From Candidatus Gerdarchaeota archaeon (GTDB lineage Archaea; Asgardarchaeota; Heimdallarchaeia; JABLTI01), in assembly GCA_016840945.1 (NCBI GenBank), contig JAEORJ010000202.1:1-32651 (forward strand): 32,651 nt of DNA, given 5' to 3'. Position 1 is the first letter of the stretch, and every line of letters starts with the position of its first letter. Under the pieces are notes generated by a model. That model did not search any database and was not told where the DNA came from. It saw only the letters and a list, made by a program, of their open reading frames with translations. Below are positions 16,793-24,827 of the stretch, piece by piece. The position numbers and the translations under genes were made by a program.

Positions 16793-17959
16793 ATGGTTAG
16801 TACTAAAAATCAAAGCGTAAATATGGATTTTAGCAATAAAAGACTAGTTCTAGGTTTTATCATTAATCCTATTGCTGGTGTTGGGGGAAGAATTGGCTTA
16901 AAGGGAAGTGACAATGCAAATGAAATATGGGAAAAGATAAAATCTGGTGAGGGAAAAAAAGTTGCTGAGGATAGGGCTAAACGATTCTTAACAACTATTA
17001 TAGACCTCAAGGATAAAATCCAATTCCTATGTTACTCAGGAGAAATGGGTGAGAATATTCTAAAAGAATTTGGTTTTGATTATCAATTAATTGGGCAAAT
17101 TAAAGGTGAAAAACCCACTCGAGAGGATACACAAACAGCAGCCAAATTAATGTTGAAACAAAGTGCGGATCTTATTATTTTTATTGGAGGGGATGGTACA
17201 GCTTGTGACATGTATGAAGCAGTACAAGAGAAAATTCCTTTATTAGCAGTTCCAAGTGGAGTGAAAATGCATAGTGCTTGTTTTGCTCTCAATCCTGAAA
17301 TAGCTGGTATGATATTGAGACAATTCCAAACGGGGCAACTAAACCTCACTGAAAGTGAAGTTATGGATATTGATGAAGAAGCTTTTCGCTCTGGAAGAGT
17401 CAGTGCTGAACTGAAAGGTATGGTAACTATCCCATACTTGAAAGCAGCTTTTCAAGGTGGTAAAATGGCTTCTCCCTCAACATTTGATGAAAAGCATGAT
17501 CAGCAAATAATTGCTAGACGAATTGATGAGGATATGGAACGTGATATTCTATATTTATTAGGGTCAGGGACAACTTGTAAAGCAGTAGCTGATCAATTAG
17601 GAATTGAGAAGACTCTTTTAGGAATTGATGCTGTATATAACAGAAAATTGCTAGCTTTAGATCTAAATGAAAAAGAAATTTTAGAACTGCTAGATAAATA
17701 CCAAAAAGCAAGAATCATTGTTACTGTTATTGGTAATCAAGGTTTTATTTTTGGTCGTGGTAATCAACAATTCTCGCCTGCTGTTATTAGAAAGGTAGGC
17801 ACAAAGAACATCATATTAATAGCAACTGTGCACAAATTAGAAAGAACTGAAAAGCTTCGAGTAGATACTGGAGATAAAGAATTGGATAAGGAATTGCATG
17901 GTTTTATTCGAGTTGTTACCAGTTATCATCAAGATTTATTGATGACAATAGGTGAATAA
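16793..17959 (+). CDS. ATP-NAD kinase-like protein (COG3199-type)
   Basis: A 388-residue member of the NAD kinase/diacylglycerol kinase superfamily, in the group annotated as ATP-NAD kinase or AcoX-type. Seen: FIINPIAGVGGRIGLKGSD near residues 22-40, the GGDGT nucleotide-binding motif near 132-136, and VPSGVKMHSACFA near 156-168. The C-terminal half is the all-beta domain with a GSGTTCKAV segment. Expected activity is phosphorylation of NAD or a related substrate; members of this group are poorly characterised, so specificity is uncertain, and a standard short NadK is not seen in the window. No Shine-Dalgarno site is visible; a TATA element at the leaderless distance is. It converges on gcvPB, with a hairpin at the junction. 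Confidence 0.85.
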   Translation: MVSTKNQSVNMDFSNKRLVLGFIINPIAGVGGRIGLKGSDNANEIWEKIKSGEGKKVAEDRAKRFLTTIIDLKDKIQFLCYSGEMGENILKEFGFDYQLIGQIKGEKPTREDTQTAAKLMLKQSADLIIFIGGDGTACDMYEAVQEKIPLLAVPSGVKMHSACFALNPEIAGMILRQFQTGQLNLTESEVMDIDEEAFRSGRVSAELKGMVTIPYLKAAFQGGKMASPSTFDEKHDQQIIARRIDEDMERDILYLLGSGTTCKAVADQLGIEKTLLGIDAVYNRKLLALDLNEKEILELLDKYQKARIIVTVIGNQGFIFGRGNQQFSPAVIRKVGTKNIILIATVHKLERTEKLRVDTGDKELDKELHGFIRVVTSYHQDLLMTIGE

Positions 17960-17966
17960 AAAAAGA

Positions 17967-17985
17967 AAGAAGAATTATTCTTCTT
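17967..17985. terminator. Bidirectional A/T hairpin between convergent genes
   Basis: AAGAAGAA (17967-17974), loop TTA, TTCTTCTT (17978-17985). The right arm encodes the last glutamates of GcvPB. T-rich sequence follows on the plus strand and A-rich (T on minus) on the other side. Confidence 0.4.
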
Positions 17986-19525
17986 CTTTATCTTTTTGTT
18001 CTAAATACATTTGCCATGATAATATTGGTTCACGTGAAGCAAGAACTTCATCTACTCTTCCAACAGGAGTAGTTTTTGGTGCACTCTTTACTAATTCAGG
18101 ATTTTCCCTAGCTTCTTGTAAAATCTGTTTCATTGATTCAGCAAATTGATCTAATGTATGTTTTGATTCTGTTTCTGTTGGTTCAACCATCAATGCTTCA
18201 TGAACAATTAGTGGAAAATATACTGTAGGAGCATGGAATCCTAAATCTAGTAATCGTTTAGCTACATCCATGGTTGATACGCTAGTCTCCTTACTTAGAT
18301 CTTCTCCACTTAGAACAAATTCATGTTTACGTGGGACATCTGGCGCAAAAGGAAGTGTCCAACCACCTAAATCTAACAACTTCTTCTTTAGATAATTGGA
18401 GTTCAACACTGCTTGTTCAGACATTCGCTTCAAACCTTCTGCTCCTAAGGAAAGCATATAAGCATAAGCTCTTACAATAATACTAAAATTACCCCAATAA
18501 CCTTTAATTTTGCCAATAGATTTTGGCATATTGAAATTGAAGTAATATGTATCTGCATCTTTATTATATTCCGGTAATGGTTTTGGTAAATATGGTACTA
18601 ATTTTTCAACGACTCCTACAGGACCTGAACCAGGTCCTCCTCCACCATGAGGAGTGCTAAAGGTTTTATGAAGGTTGAAATGTATGGCATCAAATCCCAT
18701 ATCACCCGGCCTACAAATACCCATGATAGCATTGAAGTTAGCACCATCATAATAAACCAATCCACCAACATCATGAACTATCTTAGTAATTTCTTTAATC
18801 TCTTGTTCAAATAAACCAAGTGTATTTGGATTAGTTAACATTAGAGCAGCAGTCTTTTCACTTACTACAGCTTTTAGAGCTTCTAAATCAACCAAACCAT
18901 TTTCTTTTGATTGTATTACAACAGTTTTATACCCAGCCATAGCAGCAGTTGCAGGATTAGTTCCATGAGCAGAGTCAGGAACGATTATTTCAGTTCTTTT
19001 GTCACCTTCGCCATGATCGATGTGATAAGCTCTTATAACCATTATTCCAGTAAATTCACCATGAGCACCAGCAGATGGTTGTAATGTTGTTCTAGCCATA
19101 CCAGCTAATTCATTTAACATCTGTTCGGTTTCATATAAGATACGAAGATTACCTTGAACAGTTCGTGCAGGTTGGAAAGGGTGAGCCATAGAAACTCTTG
19201 TATCAGCTGATAGATAATCATTTATTTTAGGGTTATATTTCATTGTACAACTTCCCAATGGGTAAAATCCATTGTCGACTGAGAAATTCATTTGAGCTAG
19301 ATGTAAATAATGTCGTGCTAATTGGAATTCAGCTAATCTTGGAAGGTTTGATTTTTCTTTTCTTCGCATGGATTCTGGGATTAATGATTTTGGATCTACT
19401 ATTTTTCCTGCTATTTTCTGTGGAAGTTTTGGAGGTTCATATTTGTCATATTTTGTTGTCTCAATTTCAAAAACTAATGGTTCTTGATAATAAGCCATTC
19501 TTGAAGGTTTTTTATTATCGGTCAT
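17975..19525 (-). CDS. gcvPB: Glycine dehydrogenase (decarboxylating), subunit 2
   Basis: PLP-binding half of the two-subunit glycine cleavage P protein; with GcvPA it decarboxylates glycine and passes the aminomethyl group to lipoyl-GcvH. The pyridoxal lysine is in HFNLHKTFSTPHGGGGPG, near residue 286. Substrate- and cofactor-side segments YPLGSCTMKYNPK and QPSAGAHGE are present. The 516-residue length is normal for PB. ATG at 19525 is chosen over the upstream in-frame codon at 19552: a perfect GGAGG at 19534-19538 sits eight bases before it, and this start leaves one base after the gcvPA stop rather than an overlap. It is the last gene of gcvH-gcvPA-gcvPB. Confidence 0.97.
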   Translation of the reverse strand: MTDNKKPSRMAYYQEPLVFEIETTKYDKYEPPKLPQKIAGKIVDPKSLIPESMRRKEKSNLPRLAEFQLARHYLHLAQMNFSVDNGFYPLGSCTMKYNPKINDYLSADTRVSMAHPFQPARTVQGNLRILYETEQMLNELAGMARTTLQPSAGAHGEFTGIMVIRAYHIDHGEGDKRTEIIVPDSAHGTNPATAAMAGYKTVVIQSKENGLVDLEALKAVVSEKTAALMLTNPNTLGLFEQEIKEITKIVHDVGGLVYYDGANFNAIMGICRPGDMGFDAIHFNLHKTFSTPHGGGGPGSGPVGVVEKLVPYLPKPLPEYNKDADTYYFNFNMPKSIGKIKGYWGNFSIIVRAYAYMLSLGAEGLKRMSEQAVLNSNYLKKKLLDLGGWTLPFAPDVPRKHEFVLSGEDLSKETSVSTMDVAKRLLDLGFHAPTVYFPLIVHEALMVEPTETESKHTLDQFAESMKQILQEARENPELVKSAPKTTPVGRVDEVLASREPILSWQMYLEQKDKEEE

Positions 19526-19526
19526 T

Positions 19527-20909
19527 TTATTTTCCTCCAAGCTTTTTATCAAGCCCTTGTAAAACCATTATGAGCTTGTCTAAATCATCCATTGTGTGCA
19601 TTTCTGTGACACAAAAGATTGCTGCTTCACCTAACTCAGGATGACATTTTTCTAAAGTATAACCACCAACGATGCCATTATCTATTAATGCAGTTTCAAC
19701 ATCAGCCATAGTTCCTTTAGTAACCCGCATAACAAATTCATTGTAAAAACTACCTTTGAAAACTGGGGTATCAAAGAATTTTAATTTATTAATTTCAGAA
19801 GCTAAATAATGAGCTGCTGATAAACAATATTCAGCGGTCTTTTCTAAACCTTCTGGACCTAATAAAGATAAATAAACACCAGCACCAAAAGCTAATATGG
19901 ATTGATTTGTACAAATATTACTTGTTGCTTTTTCTCTGCGAATATGTTGTTCTCTAGTGGATAATGTTAGAACAAATGCTCTTTGTTTTCCATCGAGGGT
20001 TTTTGTTAAACCAACAAGTCTTCCTGGCATTTGTCTTATCACTTTCTTATCATATTTTATTGAAAAGAAACCAAAATGTGGTCCACCAAAACTTAGTGGG
20101 CAACCTAATCCTTGACCTTCACCAACAGCAATATCAGCTCCATAATCTCCAGGTGGTTTTATTAACCCAAGAGATATTGGATCAACTCCTACAATAGCCA
20201 TGCAATTATGATCATGGATAATTTTACAAATTTCCTCAGCATTACTCTCTATTACACCAAAAGAATTTGGATTTTCAAAGTAAAATGCTGCAACTGTTTC
20301 ATCAAATCTCTTTTTTAAATCAGCGATATCAACTTCGCCAGTAGTTTTATCATATTCAACCAATTCAAATTTTATGCCAGGACCATCTAAGTAGCTTCGT
20401 ATCACAGCAAGTTTATCTGGATGAATGCTTTTTGTGATTAATATTTTCTTTTGATTCTTTCCTAAACGAACAGCCATCAACATTGCTTCTGCAGCAGCGG
20501 TGGGGCCATCATACATAGAAGCATTTGTTACATCCATTTTGGTTATTGAGTTTATCAAACTTTGATATTCAAAAATGCCTTGCAACATTCCTTGAGCTAC
20601 TTCTGGTTGATAAGGAGTATAAGCATTAAGTAACTCAGGTTTAGTAATTACTTCTTTGACTAGAGCTGGTATGTAATGATTTTGCGCTCCGCCACCAAGA
20701 AAAGAGGTAACAGGTTGATTTAAGGAAAGGACTTTATCTAGATAAAGTGATAAATCCCGTTCGGATAGTGGTTGTGGGAATTTTAATGAGTGTTTGACTC
20801 GCAAATCTTTAGGTACATCACTAAAGAGTTCATCAACACTCTTAATACCCAAATATGATTCCATTTCTTTCTGGATGTCGCACGCTGATCCTTCCTTTGT
20901 ATTTGTCAT
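19527..20909 (-). CDS. gcvPA: Glycine dehydrogenase (decarboxylating), subunit 1
   Basis: Partner subunit of GcvPB in the two-chain P protein found in archaea and many bacteria. The 460-residue length fits. Family segments seen: FLGGGAQNHYIPALV near 69-83, TPYQPEVAQGMLQGIFEYQ near 97-115, the glycine-rich GEGQGLGCPLSFGGPHFGF, and an MPGRLVG motif. It folds like an aminotransferase but, as expected for this subunit, lacks the pyridoxal lysine. It follows gcvH by 21 bases; GGAGT about 12 bases before the ATG is a fair ribosome-binding site. The gene is complete, with its stop one base before the GcvPB start. Confidence 0.97.
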   Translation of the reverse strand: MTNTKEGSACDIQKEMESYLGIKSVDELFSDVPKDLRVKHSLKFPQPLSERDLSLYLDKVLSLNQPVTSFLGGGAQNHYIPALVKEVITKPELLNAYTPYQPEVAQGMLQGIFEYQSLINSITKMDVTNASMYDGPTAAAEAMLMAVRLGKNQKKILITKSIHPDKLAVIRSYLDGPGIKFELVEYDKTTGEVDIADLKKRFDETVAAFYFENPNSFGVIESNAEEICKIIHDHNCMAIVGVDPISLGLIKPPGDYGADIAVGEGQGLGCPLSFGGPHFGFFSIKYDKKVIRQMPGRLVGLTKTLDGKQRAFVLTLSTREQHIRREKATSNICTNQSILAFGAGVYLSLLGPEGLEKTAEYCLSAAHYLASEINKLKFFDTPVFKGSFYNEFVMRVTKGTMADVETALIDNGIVGGYTLEKCHPELGEAAIFCVTEMHTMDDLDKLIMVLQGLDKKLGGK

Positions 20910-20930
20910 GAAAGATCAGAACTCCATTTA

Positions 20931-21323
20931 CTAATGATCTAAAGTATCAACATATTTTTGATAATCAGCAGGTGATAGTAGTTCATTAAATTCATCAGGA
21001 TTGCTAGCTTTGATTTTAAGGAACCATCCAGCACCGTAAGGATCTTCATTAATTGATTCAGCTGAATCCTCTAATTCTGAATTGATTTCCACAATTTCTC
21101 CTGAGATTGGGGTTTTTAATTCTTCAACTGCTTTCACAGATTCTATATCGCAAGCTTTATCGCCTTTTTCGAATGTTTCGCCTTCTGAGGGCAACTCAAC
21201 ATATACGATATCTTTCAACAAACCTTGAGCATAATCAGAAATTCCGATAACAAATATGTCATCACTTTCTTTTCGTGCCCATTCATGTGTTTTTGAATAT
21301 TTAGCTTTCTCATCTAACTTCAT
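20931..21323 (-). CDS. gcvH: Glycine cleavage system H protein
   Basis: Lipoyl carrier that shuttles the aminomethyl group from the P protein to the T protein and is reoxidised by dihydrolipoamide dehydrogenase. The 130-residue length is standard. The lipoylated lysine is Lys64 in ESVKAVEE, and the C-terminal GAGWFLKI segment is typical. GAGGT eight bases before the ATG supports the start. It is the first gene of the gcv operon. gcvT, gcvL and lipoate genes are not in the window, so the T and L proteins must be encoded elsewhere if the system is complete. Confidence 0.97.
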   Translation of the reverse strand: MKLDEKAKYSKTHEWARKESDDIFVIGISDYAQGLLKDIVYVELPSEGETFEKGDKACDIESVKAVEELKTPISGEIVEINSELEDSAESINEDPYGAGWFLKIKASNPDEFNELLSPADYQKYVDTLDH

Positions 21324-21475
21324 ATGTACAACCTCTTCAGGGAGAGTGATTTTTCAACCAATAAAGCATTTATTAGCTTATTAAGAATTATTCATTATTT
21401 GAAAAATCTTTCTGATTCTTATTAATTGTTATATAAATTAATAATAGCACATGAAGTACCCTTTAATCTTTTAGC

Positions 21476-23089
21476 TCATTTAAATGATTGCTCGTTTTGA
21501 ATGTACGTTTTCCCTAAATATAGACAAACCTCAGCTCTTTCTAGTTCTCTTCCCAAATAAAAAGCATGATCCATTTTTGAGATTAAGTTTCTGGTTACAA
21601 TTTCCTCAAATATCAATCGTGCTTTTGAAGAGATTATCATTAAGTCAGGTCTACTGTTAGGACTTGGTTGATGGATAACATAGATTTTATTTTGATGGTA
21701 ATCAGTCCAAATAGTAAAATTGCCTTTTGGATCTGGTTCATAATCAAGAGTATAGATTATATCTTCATTATCAGAGGACAATTCAATTGTTTCAATATCA
21801 TTTTTTGTAGCGATATCCATATCATTAGCTATGCGACTTTTAGCCATTAGAATTTCCAATCCAAATCCTTTTGGAGGAGTTCTCTTCTCTTTTGCTACAA
21901 AAGCTAAATTACGACCATTTATTATCTCTTTAACTCCACCTCGGCATTTAATACTCACATCAGTTGCTAGTAAAAACTGAATTCCTAATTCTACTGCTAG
22001 GGAACCAAATAATGCATTTATTCCTATTGCATCAGCTGAGATGAATTCAGTAACATTACCAACACAAGTCATCATTGGAGTTTGCGGATCAGCATGACGA
22101 TATTTGATATATGCTTCTAAGGAATTAGTAAAACCTGGCTGAATCAATGATTCTATAATAGGATCAGCAGCTATTTTTTTGATATCACTTTCTAATAATA
22201 TATCACGTAATTTTAATAGGGATTCTATTCGTTCATGTGGTTTTTTGGGCATTATCCCTTCAGCGACATTTGTTGGAATAAAAACTACTCCAGTCTCTTT
22301 AGGGATATCACTTATTAAATGCTCTACATTACCATGATCTATACTTAGAATTAAATCAATATTATTTTTTATAGCAGCTCTAATCTCTTCTATATCAAGA
22401 GTATCAATGCTAATAGCAAAATCATATTTATTTTGCAATAAATGTAGTTCTTGAATAATTTTCCCAACTTGCTGTGGTTCGGACGAACTAGTGGTTGCAC
22501 CAATATCAATTATTTCGGCTCCAGATTTTAAATAATAGAGTGCTCGCGCCAATACCTCCTTTATTGGTAAAATTGTAGCATCAACAATTTCAGCCATAAC
22601 AATTGGTGGTCTGGAAATGCCAATTGGAAATCTCTTCTTATAACCAATCCAATATTCTCCTATTTCCTCATTAATCGCGTTTGAAAATCCTCTTTGCAAA
22701 AGTAATTGTGCTTCTTCAATTTTTTTCATCTTTAGATATTTATCAGCAGCTAAAGTAGCAGATAATTCAAAAGGATCTAATTCTTGTAAGGTTAATTTTA
22801 TATCACTAGCATATTTTGGTCCCTTAACTACAGGAATTTTATAATATTCCTTTAGCTCAGTAAGATCTTCTTGATTCAATCCTGGAATCATTATTAAATC
22901 AAATTGCTTTGCTTCATCCTGAGTTAGATTCTTTAAAATTAGTTCTTTTGTTATGAATGCTGCAACATCGATTGGTAAAACTTTGATAACAACATTTGAT
23001 GGGATATTTTTTCGAACTATTTGTTCTGCTGAACGTCCTGTTAATGCTAAAATTTTTAGCTTATTGCTATTAAGTGACTGCTTACCCAA
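21476..23089 (-). CDS. Dihydropteroate synthase-related protein (archaeal, MJ0107-like)
   Basis: A 537-residue protein of the archaeal DHPS-related family, thought to act in biosynthesis of methanopterin- or folate-type pterins, although its exact reaction is not established. Layout: an N-terminal alpha/beta domain (1-130, starting LKILALTGRSAEQIV), a TIM-barrel DHPS-like domain (about 165-400) with AEIIDIGATTSSSEP near 187-201, FAISIDTL and SIDHGN, and the family MMTCVGNVTEF and INALFGSLAVELG segments, then a C-terminal domain of unknown function. The start is TTG at 23089, preceded by GTGTGA; no better in-frame start exists. It lies 64 bases downstream of the Dmr-like gene and 152 upstream of gcvH on the same strand, a one-carbon-metabolism context. 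Confidence 0.87.
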   Translation of the reverse strand: MGKQSLNSNKLKILALTGRSAEQIVRKNIPSNVVIKVLPIDVAAFITKELILKNLTQDEAKQFDLIMIPGLNQEDLTELKEYYKIPVVKGPKYASDIKLTLQELDPFELSATLAADKYLKMKKIEEAQLLLQRGFSNAINEEIGEYWIGYKKRFPIGISRPPIVMAEIVDATILPIKEVLARALYYLKSGAEIIDIGATTSSSEPQQVGKIIQELHLLQNKYDFAISIDTLDIEEIRAAIKNNIDLILSIDHGNVEHLISDIPKETGVVFIPTNVAEGIMPKKPHERIESLLKLRDILLESDIKKIAADPIIESLIQPGFTNSLEAYIKYRHADPQTPMMTCVGNVTEFISADAIGINALFGSLAVELGIQFLLATDVSIKCRGGVKEIINGRNLAFVAKEKRTPPKGFGLEILMAKSRIANDMDIATKNDIETIELSSDNEDIIYTLDYEPDPKGNFTIWTDYHQNKIYVIHQPSPNSRPDLMIISSKARLIFEEIVTRNLISKMDHAFYLGRELERAEVCLYLGKTYIQNEQSFK

Positions 23090-23153
23090 ATTTTCACACT
23101 CATATTAAGTAAGGCTTTACAATTATTTGTCAATTACTAATTTTTAATTGAAT

Positions 23154-24062
23154 TTATTTTGAAAGTATATTACAGAGATAATTATAGGCAGCTTCAGGAG
23201 TTTCAAGGATTGTAAAACCATCTTGTTTAGTCAATTCAGTAGTTTTTTGTACTTCTCGTTCGCGTACAAGCACTTCCGTTTCCTCTAAAAATGATACAAC
23301 ACTATATCTGCAGAAGCGAACACAATCCAAACAACCAATACATTTCAATCTATTGATTCTAATTTTACCCCGTTTCCTACGAATTGCACCAGGTTTGCAT
23401 GCCCATAAAGCAGAGCATTCTGGACATTTTTTACATGTGTCTGAATGTAACATTATTGGTAGATAGCTTTTAACCAATCCCTCATTAAAATCAGTAGGTA
23501 TGATAATCACTTCTGTTTTCGTACTTTTATTAGCCATAATAGCAAGATTACTTAATAGACTATCAGCAATCCCATTAGCGATTTTAGCTACTGTATTCCC
23601 TGTGGCTGGACTGATAATGACATAATCATAACGATTATTTGATGCACTGGCAGCAGTTGGAAAACTTGATCCTTCATCAATTTCAAATATTACATCATGT
23701 AATGCTTCATCATAGTCAAAGTCTTTATCAATTGGTTTGGATGGTAAAATATCATCATCATTAGCTAAATCAATAGGTTTTCTATGATCATTTGCTCCTA
23801 ACCATTGGTACTTATCAACAAAATTTGGTTGAAAGAAGTCAGGATTAAAATGGGGAATCTCTCTAACTTTATCAATGAAAGGTGTTTTAATTGGCACTGG
23901 TGATTCAAAAATGCCATAACATTGGGCTACTTCTCTTCCCGCTTCGCTAAAGAACAAATCTATCTTTACATCATAATCTCTAAGAATTCGTCCAATGACT
24001 TCAAAACTCTCAATAAGCCAACACCCAGCGCCAGAAATGCCCCAGGCTATTTTCTTAATCAT
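23154..24062 (-). CDS. Archaeoflavoprotein / dihydromethanopterin reductase-like iron-sulfur flavoprotein
   Basis: A 302-residue protein with an N-terminal FMN-binding flavoprotein domain (IAWGISGAGCWLIESFEV at 5-22; ISPATGNTVAKIANGIAD near 150-167) and a C-terminal ferredoxin-like domain with two four-cysteine sets: CKKCPEC plus Cys near 208-220, and CIGCLDCVRFC near 241-251. This is the layout of AfpA and of DmrX, which reduces dihydromethanopterin using a low-potential donor. Residues about 56-125 form an acidic insertion that I do not recall in those relatives. ATG at 24062 is chosen over 24104 because it begins at the first strand and GGAG lies about 12 bases upstream. Position ahead of the DHPS-related and gcv genes supports pterin reduction, but another acceptor is possible. 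Confidence 0.83.
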   Translation of the reverse strand: MIKKIAWGISGAGCWLIESFEVIGRILRDYDVKIDLFFSEAGREVAQCYGIFESPVPIKTPFIDKVREIPHFNPDFFQPNFVDKYQWLGANDHRKPIDLANDDDILPSKPIDKDFDYDEALHDVIFEIDEGSSFPTAASASNNRYDYVIISPATGNTVAKIANGIADSLLSNLAIMANKSTKTEVIIIPTDFNEGLVKSYLPIMLHSDTCKKCPECSALWACKPGAIRRKRGKIRINRLKCIGCLDCVRFCRYSVVSFLEETEVLVREREVQKTTELTKQDGFTILETPEAAYNYLCNILSK

Positions 24063-24180
24063 AATACAGAATTTTCTCCTATTGCAACACACTTTCTTTA
24101 CCATGTAATTTAATTTTTTCCTCTATTATCATCTATCTACTATTGAAAAAAGTAAAATTATCTAATTTCTAGTAAAACTA

Positions 24181-24195
24181 TTGACATTTTGTCAA
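24181..24195. promoter_or_regulatory. Operator-like palindrome TTGACA-TTT-TGTCAA
   Basis: A perfect 6+6 inverted repeat with a 3-base centre, typical of a dimeric regulator site. It lies about 120 bases upstream of the Dmr-like start and about 285 upstream of the zinc-finger start. Confidence 0.45.
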
Positions 24196-24251
24196 ATTTA
24201 AAAACCCGACAATAAAAAAAATTGTTAAAAAGTCTAAAAAAAACGTGAATT

Positions 24252-24267
24252 TTTGACATTTTTCAAA
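24252..24267. promoter_or_regulatory. Second copy of the palindrome, one base shorter
   Basis: TTTGACATTTTTCAAA repeats the 24181 site with one base lost from the right arm, still leaving a TTTGA/TCAAA inverted repeat. The left ends are about 72 bases (seven helical turns) apart, compatible with co-operative binding on one DNA face. Confidence 0.4.
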
Positions 24268-24479
24268 CAGAAAAGGTAATAATTAGATATTACGCTGGTG
24301 AAAAATATACCAAACTGTCAATAATAAAGTGCAAAATAGCACAAAGGTTCTAGTATGTTGTAAAAATGATAACACATGAGCAATATTTTTAAGTGATGAT
24401 TGTTCTTGTTCTTCTTGTAAAAAAGTTGTAGTGCATTATTTTTGCTATACACTAAAAAAATATGTTGTTATATTAATAA

Positions 24480-24806
24480 ATGTCTGCCGAGGATTTCAAT
24501 TTGTGTGCTAAATCATCCATTATTCAAAATAAAAGACAAGGATTAAAGTTTTGTAAAATTTGTCAGTGCTTAGTTGACGATGTCGATGAACATATGAAAA
24601 GGAAACATCCAAAATATGCTGAATATTTGCAAAAGAGAGAGGAAAAAGAAGCACTAAGCATTTGTGGTTACTGTGGACGTATGATTAAAAATTGGCGCGA
24701 ACATGTTCAAGATGCTCATCCTGAATTAATTACTGCTTATGCACGAAAGAAGAAAGAACCAAAAGAAGATGAGGATGAAGATTTAACTAAGATGTTTGGT
24801 CTTTAG
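24480..24806 (+). CDS. Small protein with two C2H2 zinc fingers
   Basis: A 108-residue protein. Finger 1 ligands are Cys25, Cys28, His38 and His43; finger 2 ligands are Cys62, Cys65, His75 and His80. Both follow C-x2-C-x9-H-x4-H, close to the eukaryotic C2H2 consensus, and each is followed by a proline (HP). A basic, charged helix-like linker (44-60) separates them and the C-terminus is basic then strongly acidic. A DNA-, RNA- or protein-binding role is likely, but no family is recognised. The ATG at 24480 has no Shine-Dalgarno site; an A-rich TATA-like stretch about 26 bases before it suggests a leaderless transcript. Operator-like palindromes in the long spacer upstream could be bound by this protein or by another regulator. 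Confidence 0.78.
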   Translation: MSAEDFNLCAKSSIIQNKRQGLKFCKICQCLVDDVDEHMKRKHPKYAEYLQKREEKEALSICGYCGRMIKNWREHVQDAHPELITAYARKKKEPKEDEDEDLTKMFGL

Positions 24807-24827
24807 ATAAATCTTTATTATTTTTAA

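Larger units (their letters stand above)
24063..24479. other. 417-base non-coding spacer with TTGACA/TGTCAA palindromes
   Basis: Divergent promoter region for the Dmr-like gene (minus) and the zinc-finger gene (plus). It is very A+T-rich and has no gene I can support. It contains a perfect palindrome at 24181-24195, a near-copy at 24252-24267, a TGTCAA half-site at 24316-24321 and a small GTGC/GCAC repeat at 24329-24342. Confidence 0.65.

Noticed and set aside
19243..19644. Open frame opposite the gcvPB/gcvPA junction
   Set aside because: It overlaps two well-conserved genes antisense and has a low-complexity hydrophobic translation.
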